Origin: Magicicada septendecula
Taxonomy: Eukaryota > Arthropoda > Insecta > Hemiptera > Cicadidae
Direction of reading: 5' to 3'
Assembly (NCBI GenBank): GCA_034769895.1
Contig: CM068369.1
Span: 422,827,479 to 422,891,478, forward strand
DNA: 64,000 bases
Shown: piece after piece, positions 47,584 to 60,426 of the stretch
Layout of the letters: each line of letters starts with the position of its first letter
Numbering within the stretch: position 1 is the first letter of the stretch
Translations under genes and position numbers: made by a program
Notes under the pieces: generated by a model
Databases searched by the model: none
What the model was told of the DNA's origin: nothing
The model's input: only the letters and a program-made list of their open reading frames with translations

Positions 47584-50500
47584 TGTAGCGTGACAGAAAA
47601 TCCACTACTTATTAAGTCATATAAAATCATAAAAATTAATTACACCACAAATGTTAAAATAATATAGAATGAGATTTAATGAAATCAAAGGAATGAACCA
47701 CGATAAAATAAAAATCCTCATTACATTATATAAAAACCACTGTTTAAATATCAAAGAAAGTATTGAAAGCAACTCATATTATAAGATCAGTAATTTACCC
47801 AGGAAGCTAGGAGCAGTAAACAAATTAAATAACACCATATCAAGAAGAAAGAGAATCAGTTTAAGAGTGGTGAACTCCAAAATACCCCAAAGACAAGAAG
47901 AAGGAAGAATAAAATTTGGGATCAGGAAGAAAACAATACCCTGAAACCTTTAGAGAAAAGCAAGGTCCGTATCAGTAAATAACAGATGCTCCAAACTAAA
48001 CATCAGTCGAGATAACACAAAGTACCTTGGTTTACCCAAGAATGAAGAAGGAAGACAAGAAGACCAGAAGAAGGAAGACCAGAAGAAGGACAAGAATGAA
48101 GACAAGAAAGAAGATAAGAAGAAGGACAAGAAAGAAGATAAGAAGAAAGACAAGAAAGAAGACAGGAGGAGAGGAAGAAATAGTATGAAAGAAACACAGT
48201 TGTAAAACCTATTATTATTATTAACTACCATCAACCCCAAACCCACAAAAACGATTAAAAAGAAAGTATAACATACCAAAATCCTATAAAAATGTAATTA
48301 TTTAGAAAACTAAAGTGTTGTATAGTATTATAAGAAGTGAACCGACTAAAGCTATTGTGTGATAAGAAAATAAACAAGTCTTAACAGTCCATGATTACTA
48401 ATGGTCTGGTCTGAGATAGTGAGACTCAAAATATCAGAACCACCAGTGAAAGTGAATTTGTGTGAGTGTTTTTTGGAAATGCAATAAACTTAAAGTTAGT
48501 GATACTATGACTTATCAATATGCTATATAACAACTTTAATATCCAATAATAAACAGCATAATAAAGTAATAAAATGGAAGATTTCCAGTATTTTATTATT
48601 TTAATGTAACTCTTTATTTACAAGACATTTGTAAAAAATGCTAATAACTAGAGTATGGGTGGTCATGTTTACTGATGAAGGGGATCATAAATAATAATGG
48701 TTTAGACCAGAAAGGACTGGCATTAATTTAGTATTCATAGGTTTAAAATGTTTAAATAGACTGTTTGTTCACAGCCATAAAATCAATGTGTTTGTAAGAA
48801 TTATTAGAAAATAAGATTTATATTATGTGTTTAAAATGAATTATGTTTGCTAAATAACAGCATACATACCATTAATAATGTTTCAGTAGGTATGCTGTGT
48901 TAATTCAAAAATAGTTAAAAGTATATGTTCAAACCATGTCTGCAATATGTTCAATTGTACAGATTGCTAAATAATGTTCATAATTATTTTTTTATAACAG
49001 TAGTGTTAATTAAATACTACACCTCACAATAAGTTATAAACCATTTTATTTTCATGTAATAGTAACTATGTAAAGTCAGAGGAGTGGTGGAATTAAATTT
49101 ATTTGAGAAAGACAGAAATGTAAAATTCTAAACTCTAGGCCATTTGGTGAATTCACAGAAACCATATAAACCAGTATAATTCACTTATAAATCCTGTAAA
49201 CTAGCAAGATTTAGATAAGGTAAATCAGTTAACCACTACTGGAAATGATCCTGTGAGTTAAAATGATAATAAGGAAATATACCTTAAAATATTGTAAATT
49301 TTCAAAATATATAAATTAATTAATTTTAAAGAGCAATGTCAAATTCATAGACTAACACAAAAAACCAGTTCAAAGGTTCAATTTATATGTATTTAAGGAA
49401 AGGAAGAGAAATATGACTAATTAAAATTTATTATAATAGAATTAATAACAATTAAAATGGAAGAAAAATTTGTATAAAGGCGGAAATCAGATTTTGAGCC
49501 TAGATTTTCAAAAAGGAAAGAAATTTGTTAATTTCCACAAAATGTCCACAGATATGGACTATAATACATCAATTTAAGAGGAATGAGATGATTAAACCAA
49601 TGATAAGGTTCATAATTCATGAAAGTGATGAATAAAATAAATAAATTCCATATATAATGTCATTTTGTATCATGTGTATGGGTAATCGAAATAGGTTAAC
49701 AATACTTTTTCAAAGATTAACTGGGCCAGATTTTGACCAAGTTAATATAGTCTTTTGTTGAATATCAAGCTGAATAGTTGTGTGAAAAAACGTTCCTTAA
49801 AACCGAGTAGAAAATGGTACGACAGTTTGCCATTAATATCAGTGCATCGAGAGTTAGATGAATTGAACACTTTCTTCACTAAATTTACCAAAACTTTAAC
49901 GACAATAGTGAAAAATAACACCTAACTTCATGATACGAGTGATCTAAAACAGTAAAACAATATATTTGACATAATTCACGCTACAACTCATAACCACTTT
50001 TACAGACAACCTAACCAACAGAAGTGAACACAGACCAAATAACTTAATTAACACCAATATACACGGAACACTTCTTCAAAACACACCAAACTACCTAATA
50101 GACAGAGTACACCAGTGCGGGGACATTTCAAACATTCATGAAGACAATTTTGCTGAGTTTTCAACACGACGACTTTTTCCGTAACCTCGCCAGATCTAGT
50201 AGCGGCCATCTTTGAAATTTACGAATCTGCATTCCACCTCGAGTGACGTCATAGAAGCTACATATGGTCTGACAAAACAATTTTCTTAAACATTATATAT
50301 CAGAATTATTTGAATACTGTTAAATAATAATTATTAAATTTACTTTAATTGTTAATGTTATACTTTCTCGTTACCCTTCTCTGACTATTAATTTAATCGC
50401 TCAAAGAACCTGTCCTTTTTATAATATTTATAATAATTTTGTCTACTGTATGCACAATCGATAATTCCCTGAGACGGAGTCGATAATTGTTCTCAATCGA

Positions 50501-50913
50501 TAAAAAATCGATTATTTATTAAATTGTTTAATAAATCCATTTATTTCAATTGTTTTTTATCTGTTATTATTTCACAGGCTAATTTAATGTTATTTATTAA
50601 GGCTAAGGGACTTCAAGAAGAAGAAAATATTTTTTTTTGAGTGAGATATTGGACCAGCAAGAAAAATCATCAATCGATTGCTGATCTAGTTAACTCCAGA
50701 CTTGATTCAAATCTTCCAGAAGTGGTCGATAGTCAATAAATACCTTCCTAATTCTTAAAATTTTTACAAAACTTTTAAAACAGCCTTATTTCTTAATTAC
50801 AAACATTGATTAATATAAACAAAATTATTTTTTTATTGAAAATTTTATTTTTTATAAAATACTTCATTTTCTATTTTATTTATGTAAAGACCGGCATACA
50901 GGGTCTTGTTACA
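47584..50913 (+). repeat. 3' LTR, 3330 bp, uninterrupted
   Basis: TGTAGCGTGACAG...CTTGTTACA, a near-identical partner of the 5' LTR without the nested insert. It includes the same 91-codon frame (47669-47944) and Lys-rich repeat. CTAT follows at 50914-50917. At 3.3 kb it is several times longer than typical insect Gypsy LTRs. Confidence 0.95.
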
Positions 50914-51004
50914 CTATATATATATATGTTTCATATGTAAGTTATTATTTAATTGAAAGTGTATGTTATTTTATTGAAGTCAATACTTGTGATATAGTTT
51001 CCAG

Positions 51005-51227
51005 AAAGTGTGGCGTGTACAGAACAGTGGAGAAGAAAGCTGGCCACTTGGATGTTACCTGCAGTTCACTGCTGGCGACCAGTTAAGCACAGTACAAAGA
51101 ATACCTGCTCCTCCATTGTATCCTTCTGCCACTGCAGACCTGACTGTGCAAATGACTAGCCCCAGCACACCGGGTATTTTTCAGAGCAAGTGGCGTATGA
51201 TCACACCGAGTGGTTCATATTTTGGAG
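51005..51227 (+). CDS. ILRUN: Host exon: ILRUN-like NBR1-type domain
   Basis: The only clear host coding sequence. The 223-bp exon follows ...TTTCCAG and precedes GTAAGC. It begins in phase 0 with KVWRVQNSGEESWPLG, continues with GDQLSTVQRI and TADLTVQMTSPSTPG, and ends KWRMITPSGSYFG plus one base. This is the tryptophan-containing NBR1-like beta-sandwich of ILRUN (C6orf106), a protein with an N-terminal UBA-like domain that modulates p300/IRF3-dependent transcription in mammals. WR.QN...SWP and QWRM.T..G.Y.G are the family hallmarks. The UBA-like exon upstream and the next exon downstream are not recognisable in the window, so both introns are long. NBR1 itself is a less likely alternative. 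Confidence 0.8.
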
Positions 51228-52059
<832 letters not shown>

Positions 52060-52330
52060 CAGGTGGTTAATGCGATGATGTTGGCTAAGACATTAAAATA
52101 GAATTGGGCATGGCATATACTTAGAATGAAGGATGATTATTTAGTGCTATACTACAAGGTACTAGAGAAAGTTGATAGGACACCCTCTGTCAGGTGGACA
52201 GATGACATCACTAATTATGTAGGGATGAAGTGGAATCCTTAGTCCAGCAATACTGTCTACCTATCTAGTGAATGACAAAAGAAAATGGATTAAAATGAGA
52301 AAAGCATTTGCTCATAAATAGGCCTAGTCC
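52060..52330 (+). pseudogene. Decayed LINE C-terminal fragment
   Basis: Plus-strand reading gives WAWHILRMKDDY, later SVRWTDDITNYVGMKW. This matches the usual C-terminal block of insect LINE polymerases (WxGHxxRM...RPxxRWxDDI...G..W). Stops and frameshifts are present. It is a different lineage from the minus-strand copies at 14.2 and 62.6 kb. Confidence 0.6.
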
Positions 52331-52367
52331 AAACAACAGAAATGCTGTGTGTACACACACGCATATA

Positions 52368-54012
52368 CAGTGTCAGAAAAAAGTTTAAGACACCCATACA
52401 AAACAGCTACATTATCTGCTGGTCTTAAACTTGCTTATATATTAAGTGACTAAAATATTTACAATAATCTATATTGAAAATGAAAGATTTTGATCAAAGT
52501 AAAATTCCTGATGCTCAGCTGGTTCAATAGATATGGCTGTTTTTGAGATTCATTCTTACCTACTAAAATTACACATTTTTTTAAGAAACAACAATTTTTA
52601 GTTCATAATGGCTGCATGCAGAGCTTTGATTTTTGGTTTCCACAGAAAATTTATGTTTCCCTTTCAAATAAATTGCATGAACAAAATTTAAACAAATTTT
52701 ACTGACTTTTATGGGATTCAAACGTTTTGAAATTATGACAGAAAAAAAAGAAATTTTGTTTTATGGATGTTAAAAATGTCCTATCTTCTTTATGTGGTAA
52801 CAATATTTTATTTTACATGAGTATGGAAATGGGTTGGAACACCTTATTCTTTTAAATGTTTTTAAAATGTTTGAAATATTTTTGTGGTTACTTATATTGA
52901 AGTTATTGGTGCATGCATTTTGTGGTAGAGACAATATGGGGAAAAATCGATATCAGATTAGATTAAATGTTAAGTTAAATGGTTTAATGAAGTCTGGTAA
53001 ATCAAAGGCAAATGGGTAATATTCTTACAGTATGTAAAACATGTGTTAACAAACTATCAGGCACTGTAATGAATTTGAAACAGTCACCGACTGGCCTAGG
53101 GCAGGTTGTCGAAGGAATACATCTGCGTAAGTTGCTTCAGCTTTGTAAAAATAATAGAAATGCTATTTAACTTGTAGTGATCGTTTAAGAGAACTGCAGA
53201 TCGCTTGTGATAACAGTAATATAACTGAGTGCACTGTATACAACAGATTAAATGAGGCAACACTGTATACAATCCGCAAACGTCTACTAAATAATAATCA
53301 CAAAAAGCAACGACTTCAGTTTTGCAAAGAACGTTTAGGGTGGCTCAAGAAAGCCTGGGGAAAAGTACTTTTCACAGAACGTCGTTTTGAGCTATTTGCT
53401 CGACATAAGGTCAGAGTTCACAGGACAAAAACAGAAAACATTGTCCAGTCTATGTCGCCCTAACAATTCAACAAGGTGGTGATGCTGTAATGATCTGGGG
53501 TTGTATTACATCTGAGGGGCCTGGAGAGTGTAATAAATGGTGACAAATTCTGTGAAACTATGGAGGAAAGTGGAGATTCCTTCTGCTCAGACTCTCCTTG
53601 GGGAAAGTTACTTCTACCAGCAGGACAACACCCCATGCTACAAATCCAAGGCAACCAGAAACTGGTTAACTATTCAAGATATTGAGCTCCTTTCCAGACT
53701 CCAATCCAGTCGAGAGTCTTTAGAACACAATGACTTGTCGATTGATGAAGCAGAATCCCAGGAATGGAGCAGAATTAAGGTAGGCAGTCTGTACCTTTTG
53801 TCAACAAGCACGTGTGAAGAATGTAGAAAAGTGATCCACTCAATGCCCGACAGAATTAAGGCTTGTTACAAGGCAAAAGGCAGTCCCATTGATTATTAGA
53901 CATCTTAATTTAATGCAAAAAAATTTGTGAATAACCTTCTGATTAAATAAAAATATTGAAAATAAAAAATTTGTGTGTTTAATAGGTACCCTTAAACTTT
54001 CTTCTCACACTA
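52368..54012 (+). mobile_element. Tc1-like DNA transposon
   Basis: TIR CAGTGTCAGAAAAAAGTTTA at the left; the right end reads inward TAGTGTGAGAAGAAAGTTTA. TA lies at 52366-52367 and 54013-54014. It is 1645 bp, the normal size for Tc1 elements. Confidence 0.88.
52936..53899 (+). pseudogene. Tc1-like transposase, heavily mutated
   Basis: The probable start is ATG at 52936 with a short HTH-like region (KLNGLMKSGKSKA). The middle is broken by many stops. The last 120 codons are open and carry the Tc1 signature YFYQQDNTPCYKSKATRNWL (second catalytic D) and MPDRIKACYKAKGSPIDY at the C-terminus. The third-acid region, normally SPDLNPIENLW, is degenerate (SSRESLEHND). The transposase is inactive. Confidence 0.85.
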
Positions 54013-54058
54013 TATATAAACAGAAAATAACTATGCATATGAATCTGTGTATGAATGT

Positions 54059-56364
54059 AATATGAACCCCTCAAATCCGAACCCCAGAAATCCGAAACCC
54101 GGGAAATCCGAACATGATTTTGAAGAAAAACAACATTTGAAAAAAAAAACATAAGACATAAGAAACACATTTACTATTACATAAAACTATCATATGTAAC
54201 CTAATTTTACGTAAAGAATCATTGAAAAATTAATAAAGTATGTACAAGTATTGCTACTTACGTAAAACAGGATTGAAATGTAAAAAATATTGGAATTAAC
54301 ACTGTATAAAAACAACAACGTCATACAGCATTTCATTAACATCAGAGCTGAATGGCCAAGGAAAAACACAAAAGAAACACACACAAACACTACACTACAT
54401 TTTTTCACTTAAAATCAGTGATCTTCATCTGGCGAAGTGACATAAACCTTCCCGAGGATGCGATGTTGCGCCAGCATCGCATAAACATGACATCATTGGG
54501 TGTAGCAGATGCGTGTTGTTCTACATGTCGAGAGCGACGGCAGCGTCAGAATGAGTCACGTTTGTTGAGGCATCTTCTCCCTCGCTATCGCTACCTGATA
54601 CATTGTCATGTTGATCCTGGACCACAGACACTATGTCATGCTCGGTGCATTCTTCATTGTCGTCTAGTGCTGCCCACTCCTCCAGACAACCTTTTTCAGC
54701 ATCCTCACATCCTGGTACTTTTTGAAAGAGATGAAGGAGCTCAGTTTCATCATCTCGTGTTGTAAGTGGTTTCCACAAATTCGAGGCTGGGCCAAAGCTT
54801 CGTCCAAGATCTCTGCAGTAAATTTTTACTGGTATTGTTCCAGGATTCTGCAATCCAGTAAATCACATCTTTTATTGTTATCTTCTTTAGCTTCTCAAGA
54901 ATAGAAAGAGAACAATCTTCTTCAATAAGAGTTTGCAGAAGCATTTTTCTGTAGCTTAGTTTTATGTTCTGTAGCACACCTTGATCCATAGGCTGCAGCA
55001 GCGATGTCACGTTAGGTGGTAGAAAAATTGCTTTTATGTCTCTGCACACCAACTGCATGTCTGAAGGATGTTGTCTATCAAAAGTAGAGCTCGAGGTGGC
55101 AGTCCATTTTCTTCATTAAATCTTGTTACCGAAGGAACAAATTTCTTTTCAAACCAGTCCTTAAAAAGATTACCAGTCATCCACGCCTTAGTCTGATTTC
55201 TGTAATAAACAGGGAGAGAATTCATGTTCATATTTTTAAGGGCTCGTGGCTTGGCAGATTTTCCAATCACCATTAATGGTAGCTTGTTTGTTCCCGCGGC
55301 GTTACTGCAGGCCAAAACTGTGAGACGCTATTTGTTCATTGTAAAGCCTGGCGCAGAAGATTCCTCTTTAGAAGCAAGACTTTTAGTGGGAAGTGCTTTA
55401 AAATTCAATCCAGTCTCGTCCGCATTATACACTTGCTGGGGCGAGTAATTTTCCGACGAAATCAAATCAGCGAATTCATCTAAATATTCTTTTGCAGCAG
55501 TATTATCAGCTGATAACTTCTCTATGCTTATCGTCAGTTGTCTGATTCCATGCCTTCTCTTCCATCAATCCAACCACCCATTGCTAGCAGTAAATGCCAA
55601 ATCTCTGTTCATTAGTTTGTTCAGCCGCAATGCCTTTTCTTGAATTAATGGACCACTAATAGGAGCTCCTTTCTGCCTCTCTTGTGTAAACCACAAAAAC
55701 ACTGCTTCGTCAATTTCTTCATTTACAGAAACTTTTGCGTGATGGCGTTGTTTCAAAGTTTTTTCACTTGTTGCACTGCAAAACTGTTCAATTTTCGAAC
55801 GATTCTTTTTCCAGTCACTGATTGTTGCCTTACCAACACCAAATTCAACAGCCAACTTCGTCAAACTTTCCCCTTTGTCTAGTCGCATTAACACTTCGAG
55901 TTTTTCTTTTAAAGTAAAGTACAAGAACTATGTTTTCGTTTGCTTGCCATAATTTAAGAAAACTAAAAAACCCGATCTACACTGCTCACTTCAAATGCAA
56001 AAACAATAAACCTTAAACGAAAACTCGAACAAACTATGTACACTGGATGGAAACAGTAACAGCAGACAAACGCACAGGACAACAAACGCCAGAGGACTAA
56101 CTGGAATACAAAGATTTCTAGACCTATTGTAGTAGGACTGGGCTATTTTTAACGCTCTTCTGCCCGACAGCAACAGTGATTCACGGGCAGTCAAGGTCAG
56201 CAACCTCCGGCAGCTTCGTCTCACCCCTACGCAACATTACCGGGCGGCGCGTACACTATAACTAGTCTTGAGTACTATGTATGCAGATTTTTCGGCTAAT
56301 CCGAACTTTTCCAAATCTGAACAGGCTACAGCCCCAATTAGTTCGGATTTGAGGGGTTCCACTG
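54059..56364 (-). mobile_element. Tigger-type transposon (older copy)
   Basis: The right end reads inward CAGTGGAACCCCTCAAATCC; the left end keeps GAACCCCTCAAATCCGAA, but its first bases and the TA duplications are decayed. It is about 2.3 kb, and the transposase on the minus strand is close to that at 22909-24496. Confidence 0.88.
54405..55950 (-). pseudogene. Tigger transposase, frameshifted
   Basis: Starts at MASKRKHSS (55950). The CENP-B-like HTH has LAVEFGVGKATISDWKKNRS, identical to the copy nested at 22.6-25 kb. It continues with KGAPISGPLIQEKALRL, MACSNAAGTNKLPLMVIGKS, LLLIDN (second D; the following APSH is damaged), SLLQPMDQGVLQNI (third D) and, after another shift, a C-terminus ending SLRQMKITDFK at 54405. 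There are at least four frame breaks. Confidence 0.9.
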
Positions 56365-56516
56365 CATTTGTATTAATACAATATTTGTCTACATTGTTTA
56401 ATAAATCTGTTTACATGTTGGCTTACATTTATGAAGCCATCCATCATACAGTGTTTTGTAAAATATTGTATCCACAGTATAATATGTGAAATCTGTGTGT
56501 GCGGTTGAATAACACC

Positions 56517-56623
<107 letters not shown>

Positions 56624-57173
56624 TAAAAGAGTTGTACGTGTTTGTTCAACTTCTAGCTGATCCAGCTTGTGAAGACACTAAAATTAAATTAGATGTTTCC
56701 TTTTAGCAGTCATTTCCTTTCCGATTTGCCCTATGTGTTGTGTTGATAAGACAAAATGTCTGATATTTTTAATGTTTTCATAGTTAAGAATGATCATGTA
56801 AATACACTGTGGTCATGGCTTTAGCAGAAATTAAATTTAGTAAATACATATAAAACACTGTTTAGAATGCATTATCTGTATACTGTTGTCGCAGAGATAA
56901 AAATTAATGTGAGATAATGAGTGCTTATCAGTGTACTTAAAAATATTGTTGTAAGTTAAGTGTAAAATAAGACAGTTGATTATATGATAACATCAGACAG
57001 AATTTATGAATTAGTTTGTCTTAAATACTTTTTTTTGTCAGTGCATATTAGAAAAAAAGCTTGAATGTATTATATGATTTACTGTACTTTTGATGAATGT
57101 GTGAAACATTTGCTGATAAAAGTTGTTCATTCCAGTACTTTTTTAAATGCTGATTTTATATTTTTGTAGTATG

Positions 57174-57218
<45 letters not shown>

Positions 57219-57230
57219 CGCGCGCGCGCG
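57174..57230. repeat. (TG)18(CG)10 repeat
   Basis: The TG run passes directly into ten CG units, giving an uninterrupted alternating pyrimidine-purine run of about 57 bp. It is a strong candidate for Z-DNA. Confidence 0.97.
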
Positions 57231-57306
57231 ATCACTAACATAAATTTGTGTATTTTGTCATTACCTCACTTGTGAATATATGTAGTTTTCAATATTAAGA
57301 ACAATA

Positions 57307-57657
57307 ATGTATTTAGCTTTAACAGACGTTCTATTTTTCATAGCACCAAGCTTTCACCCATTCTATAGATGTGGCTTCTTCAGTGGCTCAGCTGAGGCTG
57401 AGGACATTTCATGTAGGACAGGTGAAATGTTTGATTCAACCGTAAAAAGTAAAACCAGTGTTAAGCATGAAAACACTGTTGACATTAATCATGTGGAAAT
57501 GAAGGCATTGAGGGGAGAATTTAGAATTGATTTTTTACCAGTGAGCGTGTTTTGTTTCTCTGTTCTTCATATCTTGAACAGATTTACTGGCAAATTAAAA
57601 AGAGTACTACTATTAAAGTCTAAAGTGTATCAGGCCACTATGATCAATAGGTCCTGA
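57307..57657 (+). other. Unassigned 116-codon open frame
   Basis: An open frame in presumed intron DNA (contains TGEMFDSTVKSKTSVKHENT). It has no domain I recognise and no flanking TIR. I do not consider it a gene without transcript support. Confidence 0.15.
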
Positions 57658-57930
57658 TTAAAGAAAGAATAATAATGTGGAGTTGGAAGAAGGATAAAGA
57701 AATATGAACATGTTGCCCCATTATTTACAGTCATTGTTAGAAGTCCTTTTTTTCCACATGAGTATAATACTTTTTGTAAAAAAAGTGCTCTAGTGCAAAG
57801 TATAATTCCTTTTATTTAATTTTCTTTGAAGTGATAATTTTTCTATAATCCTGTACCATCATTGTATATCACCAACTGTTTCTTTCAATTTGAAATGTGT
57901 ATTAATGAGATAAGAAGGCTTATAATAAGG

Positions 57931-58097
57931 CTTATCTAAAAATGAACTTTTTCTTGTGAAACGTACTGTTTTTCGTTGAACTCGTTTCGGCGTACATATT
58001 CGCCTTCTTCAGCTTTGAACCAAGGCGAATACATACGCCGAAACGCGTTCAACGAAAAACAGTAAGTTTCACAAGAAAAAGTTCATTTTTAGATAAG
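57931..58097. repeat. Fold-back element, arms about 75 bp
   Basis: The left arm begins CTTATCTAAAAATGAACTTT and the right arm ends with its reverse complement. The arms meet at GGCGAATA/TATTCGCC around a 15-nt loop (58007-58021). Mismatches are few. The inner part of each arm contains a hammerhead-type GAAAC/GTTTC segment, so the fold-back may derive from two inverted ends of one ribozyme-bearing element. Confidence 0.85.
57978..58012 (-). ncRNA. Hammerhead-like core (copy 3)
   Basis: Minus strand: CTGAAGA (58012-58006), stem II GGCG/CGCC, GAAA (57988-57985), then ACGAGT and T. The core and stems II and III fit, but the sequences flanking the core do not form a convincing stem I, unlike copies 1 and 2. 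It is probably a decayed or rearranged copy. Confidence 0.4.
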
Positions 58098-58738
58098 TGT
58101 TAGTGCTGTGAAAGAAGAGATGAATAATCAAGACAATTATAATAAGGCTTGGTGTAAGAACTGAACACTGTGATCTCAGTAGCAAAATATATCTGAGAAG
58201 AATAAATTATTATAGTTACATGCAGTAAAGTCTGTACATCATAAAAAATGTAAACGATTTAATGTAGAATCGATATATTAAGAAAACAACAATAATAAAT
58301 TATGAGATGTGGTAAAAACTGTTGAGTTTCCAATCCATATTTGAAAGAAGTTTGAAATTCCGATGACATAGGGTTGTACAGCTGTAAACGTAGTTTATGT
58401 TTATCATTTGATGTAAGAAACACACAATTTTCTTATCTTGAAATGTTACAGACAATACATGTATTTGCATAAAATACAAGGTAGTGTTTGCAATAAAACT
58501 GCAGATCCGTATCAACAATGTCACAAGTACTTCATAATACTCTACTTGTAATAACAATAACAAACTATAGCAAGAAAACTAATATTATTTACAGAGTTGA
58601 AGAAGACACTATTCTTTTTCTTATTTTTATTTATTATTAGAATAATATTAACAATTACTTTTCTGTCATTTACAGATAAAAATTGTATTTATGTCTATAA
58701 GATATGTATAATTCCTTTCATTTATGAGAAGCAATAAG
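58098..58738. other. AT-rich sequence, nothing assigned
   Basis: No coding or repeat structure recognised before the mariner element. Confidence 0.35.
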
Positions 58739-58740
58739 TA

Positions 58741-59673
58741 CGAGGGCTATTTTTTTTTCAACCTCCGGTGAGTTGGCAAACCTGTTTCTGTTGTCATAGC
58801 AACAATCTGATTGTTTATTAATGTTTTTGAGGCTTTTTTCTAACATGTAACGACTGGTTTTGTAGTTATTTTGTCTATAACTGTGGTGATGACAGTTTAA
58901 ATATGGCAACTACAATTGAAATTGCCTTCAAGTGTGAGATTCGGTCTGTTATTAGATTTCTTCAAGCTGAAGGTCATAGTGCTGCAGAAATTCATCGAAG
59001 GTTGTGTAATGTGTATGGAGAAAATGTGATGAGCGATGGTTCAGTTTGGGAGTGGTGTTGAAAATTTAAAGAAGGTCGAATTGATGTTCATGATGAAGGA
59101 AGGTAAGGAAGTAAGTCCGTGGCTACTGATGTTGTTGTTGAAAGGGTAGACAGGATGGTTTGAGAGCGCCGCCGTTTCACAATTACTGATCTTTCTGCTG
59201 ATTTTCTTGAAATTTCTAAGTCTGCTCTTTATGATATTCTTACTCAGAAGCTTGGATATTGGAAACTCTGTGCTTGGTGGGTTCCCAAACAACTCACAGA
59301 TGTCCACAAGACTCGAACAATGGCCAGATTAGGCACCAAGCACCAATAGGCACCAATAGCCTAGACTTAGCACCAAGTGATTACCATTTGTTCACTGACT
59401 TGAAAAAGTGGTTAGGTGGGCAGTGGTTTGACTCCAATGATGAGTTAAAGTCCAGTGTGGCAGATTGGCTGACTACTCAGAAGCGAACATTCTACAACAT
59501 GGGCATAGAAAAGTTGGTGCCTCGCTATGACAAGTGCCTCAACAATGGTGGTGACTATGTAGAAAAGTAGTTTACATATATATGAAACTTTTCTATATAA
59601 TAAAATTATTGATGTCATTCATGTGTGTGTCTGTTTATTGGTCTATCGGAGGTTGAAAAACAAATAGCCCTCG
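58741..59673 (+). mobile_element. Deleted mariner element
   Basis: TIRs CGAGGGCTATTTTTTTTTCA and CGAGGGCTATTTGTTTTTCA (right end, read inward), flanked by TA (58739-58740, 59674-59675). It is 933 bp, against about 1.3 kb for a full mariner. Confidence 0.95.
58903..59570 (+). pseudogene. Mariner transposase with internal deletion
   Basis: Starts at MATTIEIAFKCEIRSVIRFL, the mariner N-terminal HTH region. It continues with SAAEIHRRLCNVYGENVMS and, after several in-frame stops, VPKQLTDVHKTRTMA. The sequence then jumps to SLDLAPSDYHLFTDLKKWLG, which holds the third catalytic Asp of the DD34D triad, and ends at NGGDYVEK. About 350 bp with the first two catalytic Asp residues are missing, so it is non-functional. 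Confidence 0.92.
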
Positions 59674-59733
59674 TATTTTAAATCCACGATAATCTCTCGG
59701 AAAGCAATTAAATTCTGTAAAATCCATTAATAA

Positions 59734-59787
59734 GTCTCTCTCTCTCTCTCTCTCTGTGTGTGCGCGTGCGTGCATGTGTGTGTGTGA
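59734..59787. repeat. (TC)n(TG)n simple repeat
   Basis: CTCTCTC... followed by GTGTGTGCGCGTGCGTGCATGTGTG. Simple repeat. Confidence 0.9.
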
Positions 59788-60360
59788 GCGTAGTATAATT
59801 TCGTACCTAACCCTGACCGGCACCATGTAAATTTTTGTCGTGGTGCGTAATTCTACATAAAGTGTGAGTCGTCTGATCAGTTTTTCTTTACCCCACCACT
59901 GCCCTCTCTTGGGTTTGTTTACTTATGATACATTTTCCTTCAGTTATTATTTAGTTCGTTGATTCAGATTGCAGATGAAACATCGGAAGTAACATTAACA
60001 GTTACTTTTGTACAAGTGATTTATTAAAAAATCAAAAATCACGATGTAAAGTTTAAAAATTATTTCAAAGACTATTTTTATTAATCTCTTTATATTTTAA
60101 ATTTTGTACCAACTTGCTTACAAAATTGTATTAAATTGCTATGTTTTAACTTCAGTTAAAAATTTTTGAAATAAACACGGCTTCAGTAATTTAATGTCTT
60201 ATTGTATGCTTAATAGTACGTTATGTAAATTGTTCTATAGAAATGTATGAAGAAAAATTGGGAAGAAAATATTATATAAAGAACAAATTTTAGGGTAAAT
60301 GAAAAGATGAAGGATTGAATTAAACCCGTAAACCCTCCCCCCCCACAGAGATTTGTTGGA

Positions 60361-60426
60361 GGGCGGCAAATTTACAATGCCTACGGGTAAATGGTAATCC
60401 AAAATGCAAAATGGTAAATCCGCCCC
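60361..60426. repeat. Small fold-back with GGGCGG ends
   Basis: GGGCGGCAAATTTAC at the left pairs with GTAAATCCGCCC at the right, enclosing about 38 bp. It follows a C8 run and may be the end of a decayed non-autonomous element. Confidence 0.4.

Larger units (their letters stand above)
33899..50913 (+). mobile_element. Complete Ty3/Gypsy retrotransposon with very long LTRs
   Basis: 17,015 bp including a nested 2.8-kb solo LTR. It comprises 5' LTR (33899-40040), PBS (40044), gag, pol (protease, RT, RNase H, integrase), a long non-coding 3' zone, and 3' LTR (47584-50913), flanked by CTAT duplications. The two LTRs differ at roughly 20-25 positions seen by eye over 3.3 kb, so the insertion is fairly young. 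No env-like frame is visible between integrase and the 3' LTR. Confidence 0.95.

Noticed and set aside
57307-57657. Downstream ILRUN exon candidate
   Set aside because: The preceding CTATAG could be an acceptor in the right phase, but the translation lacks the expected DVIWVI-type continuation and soon hits a stop.
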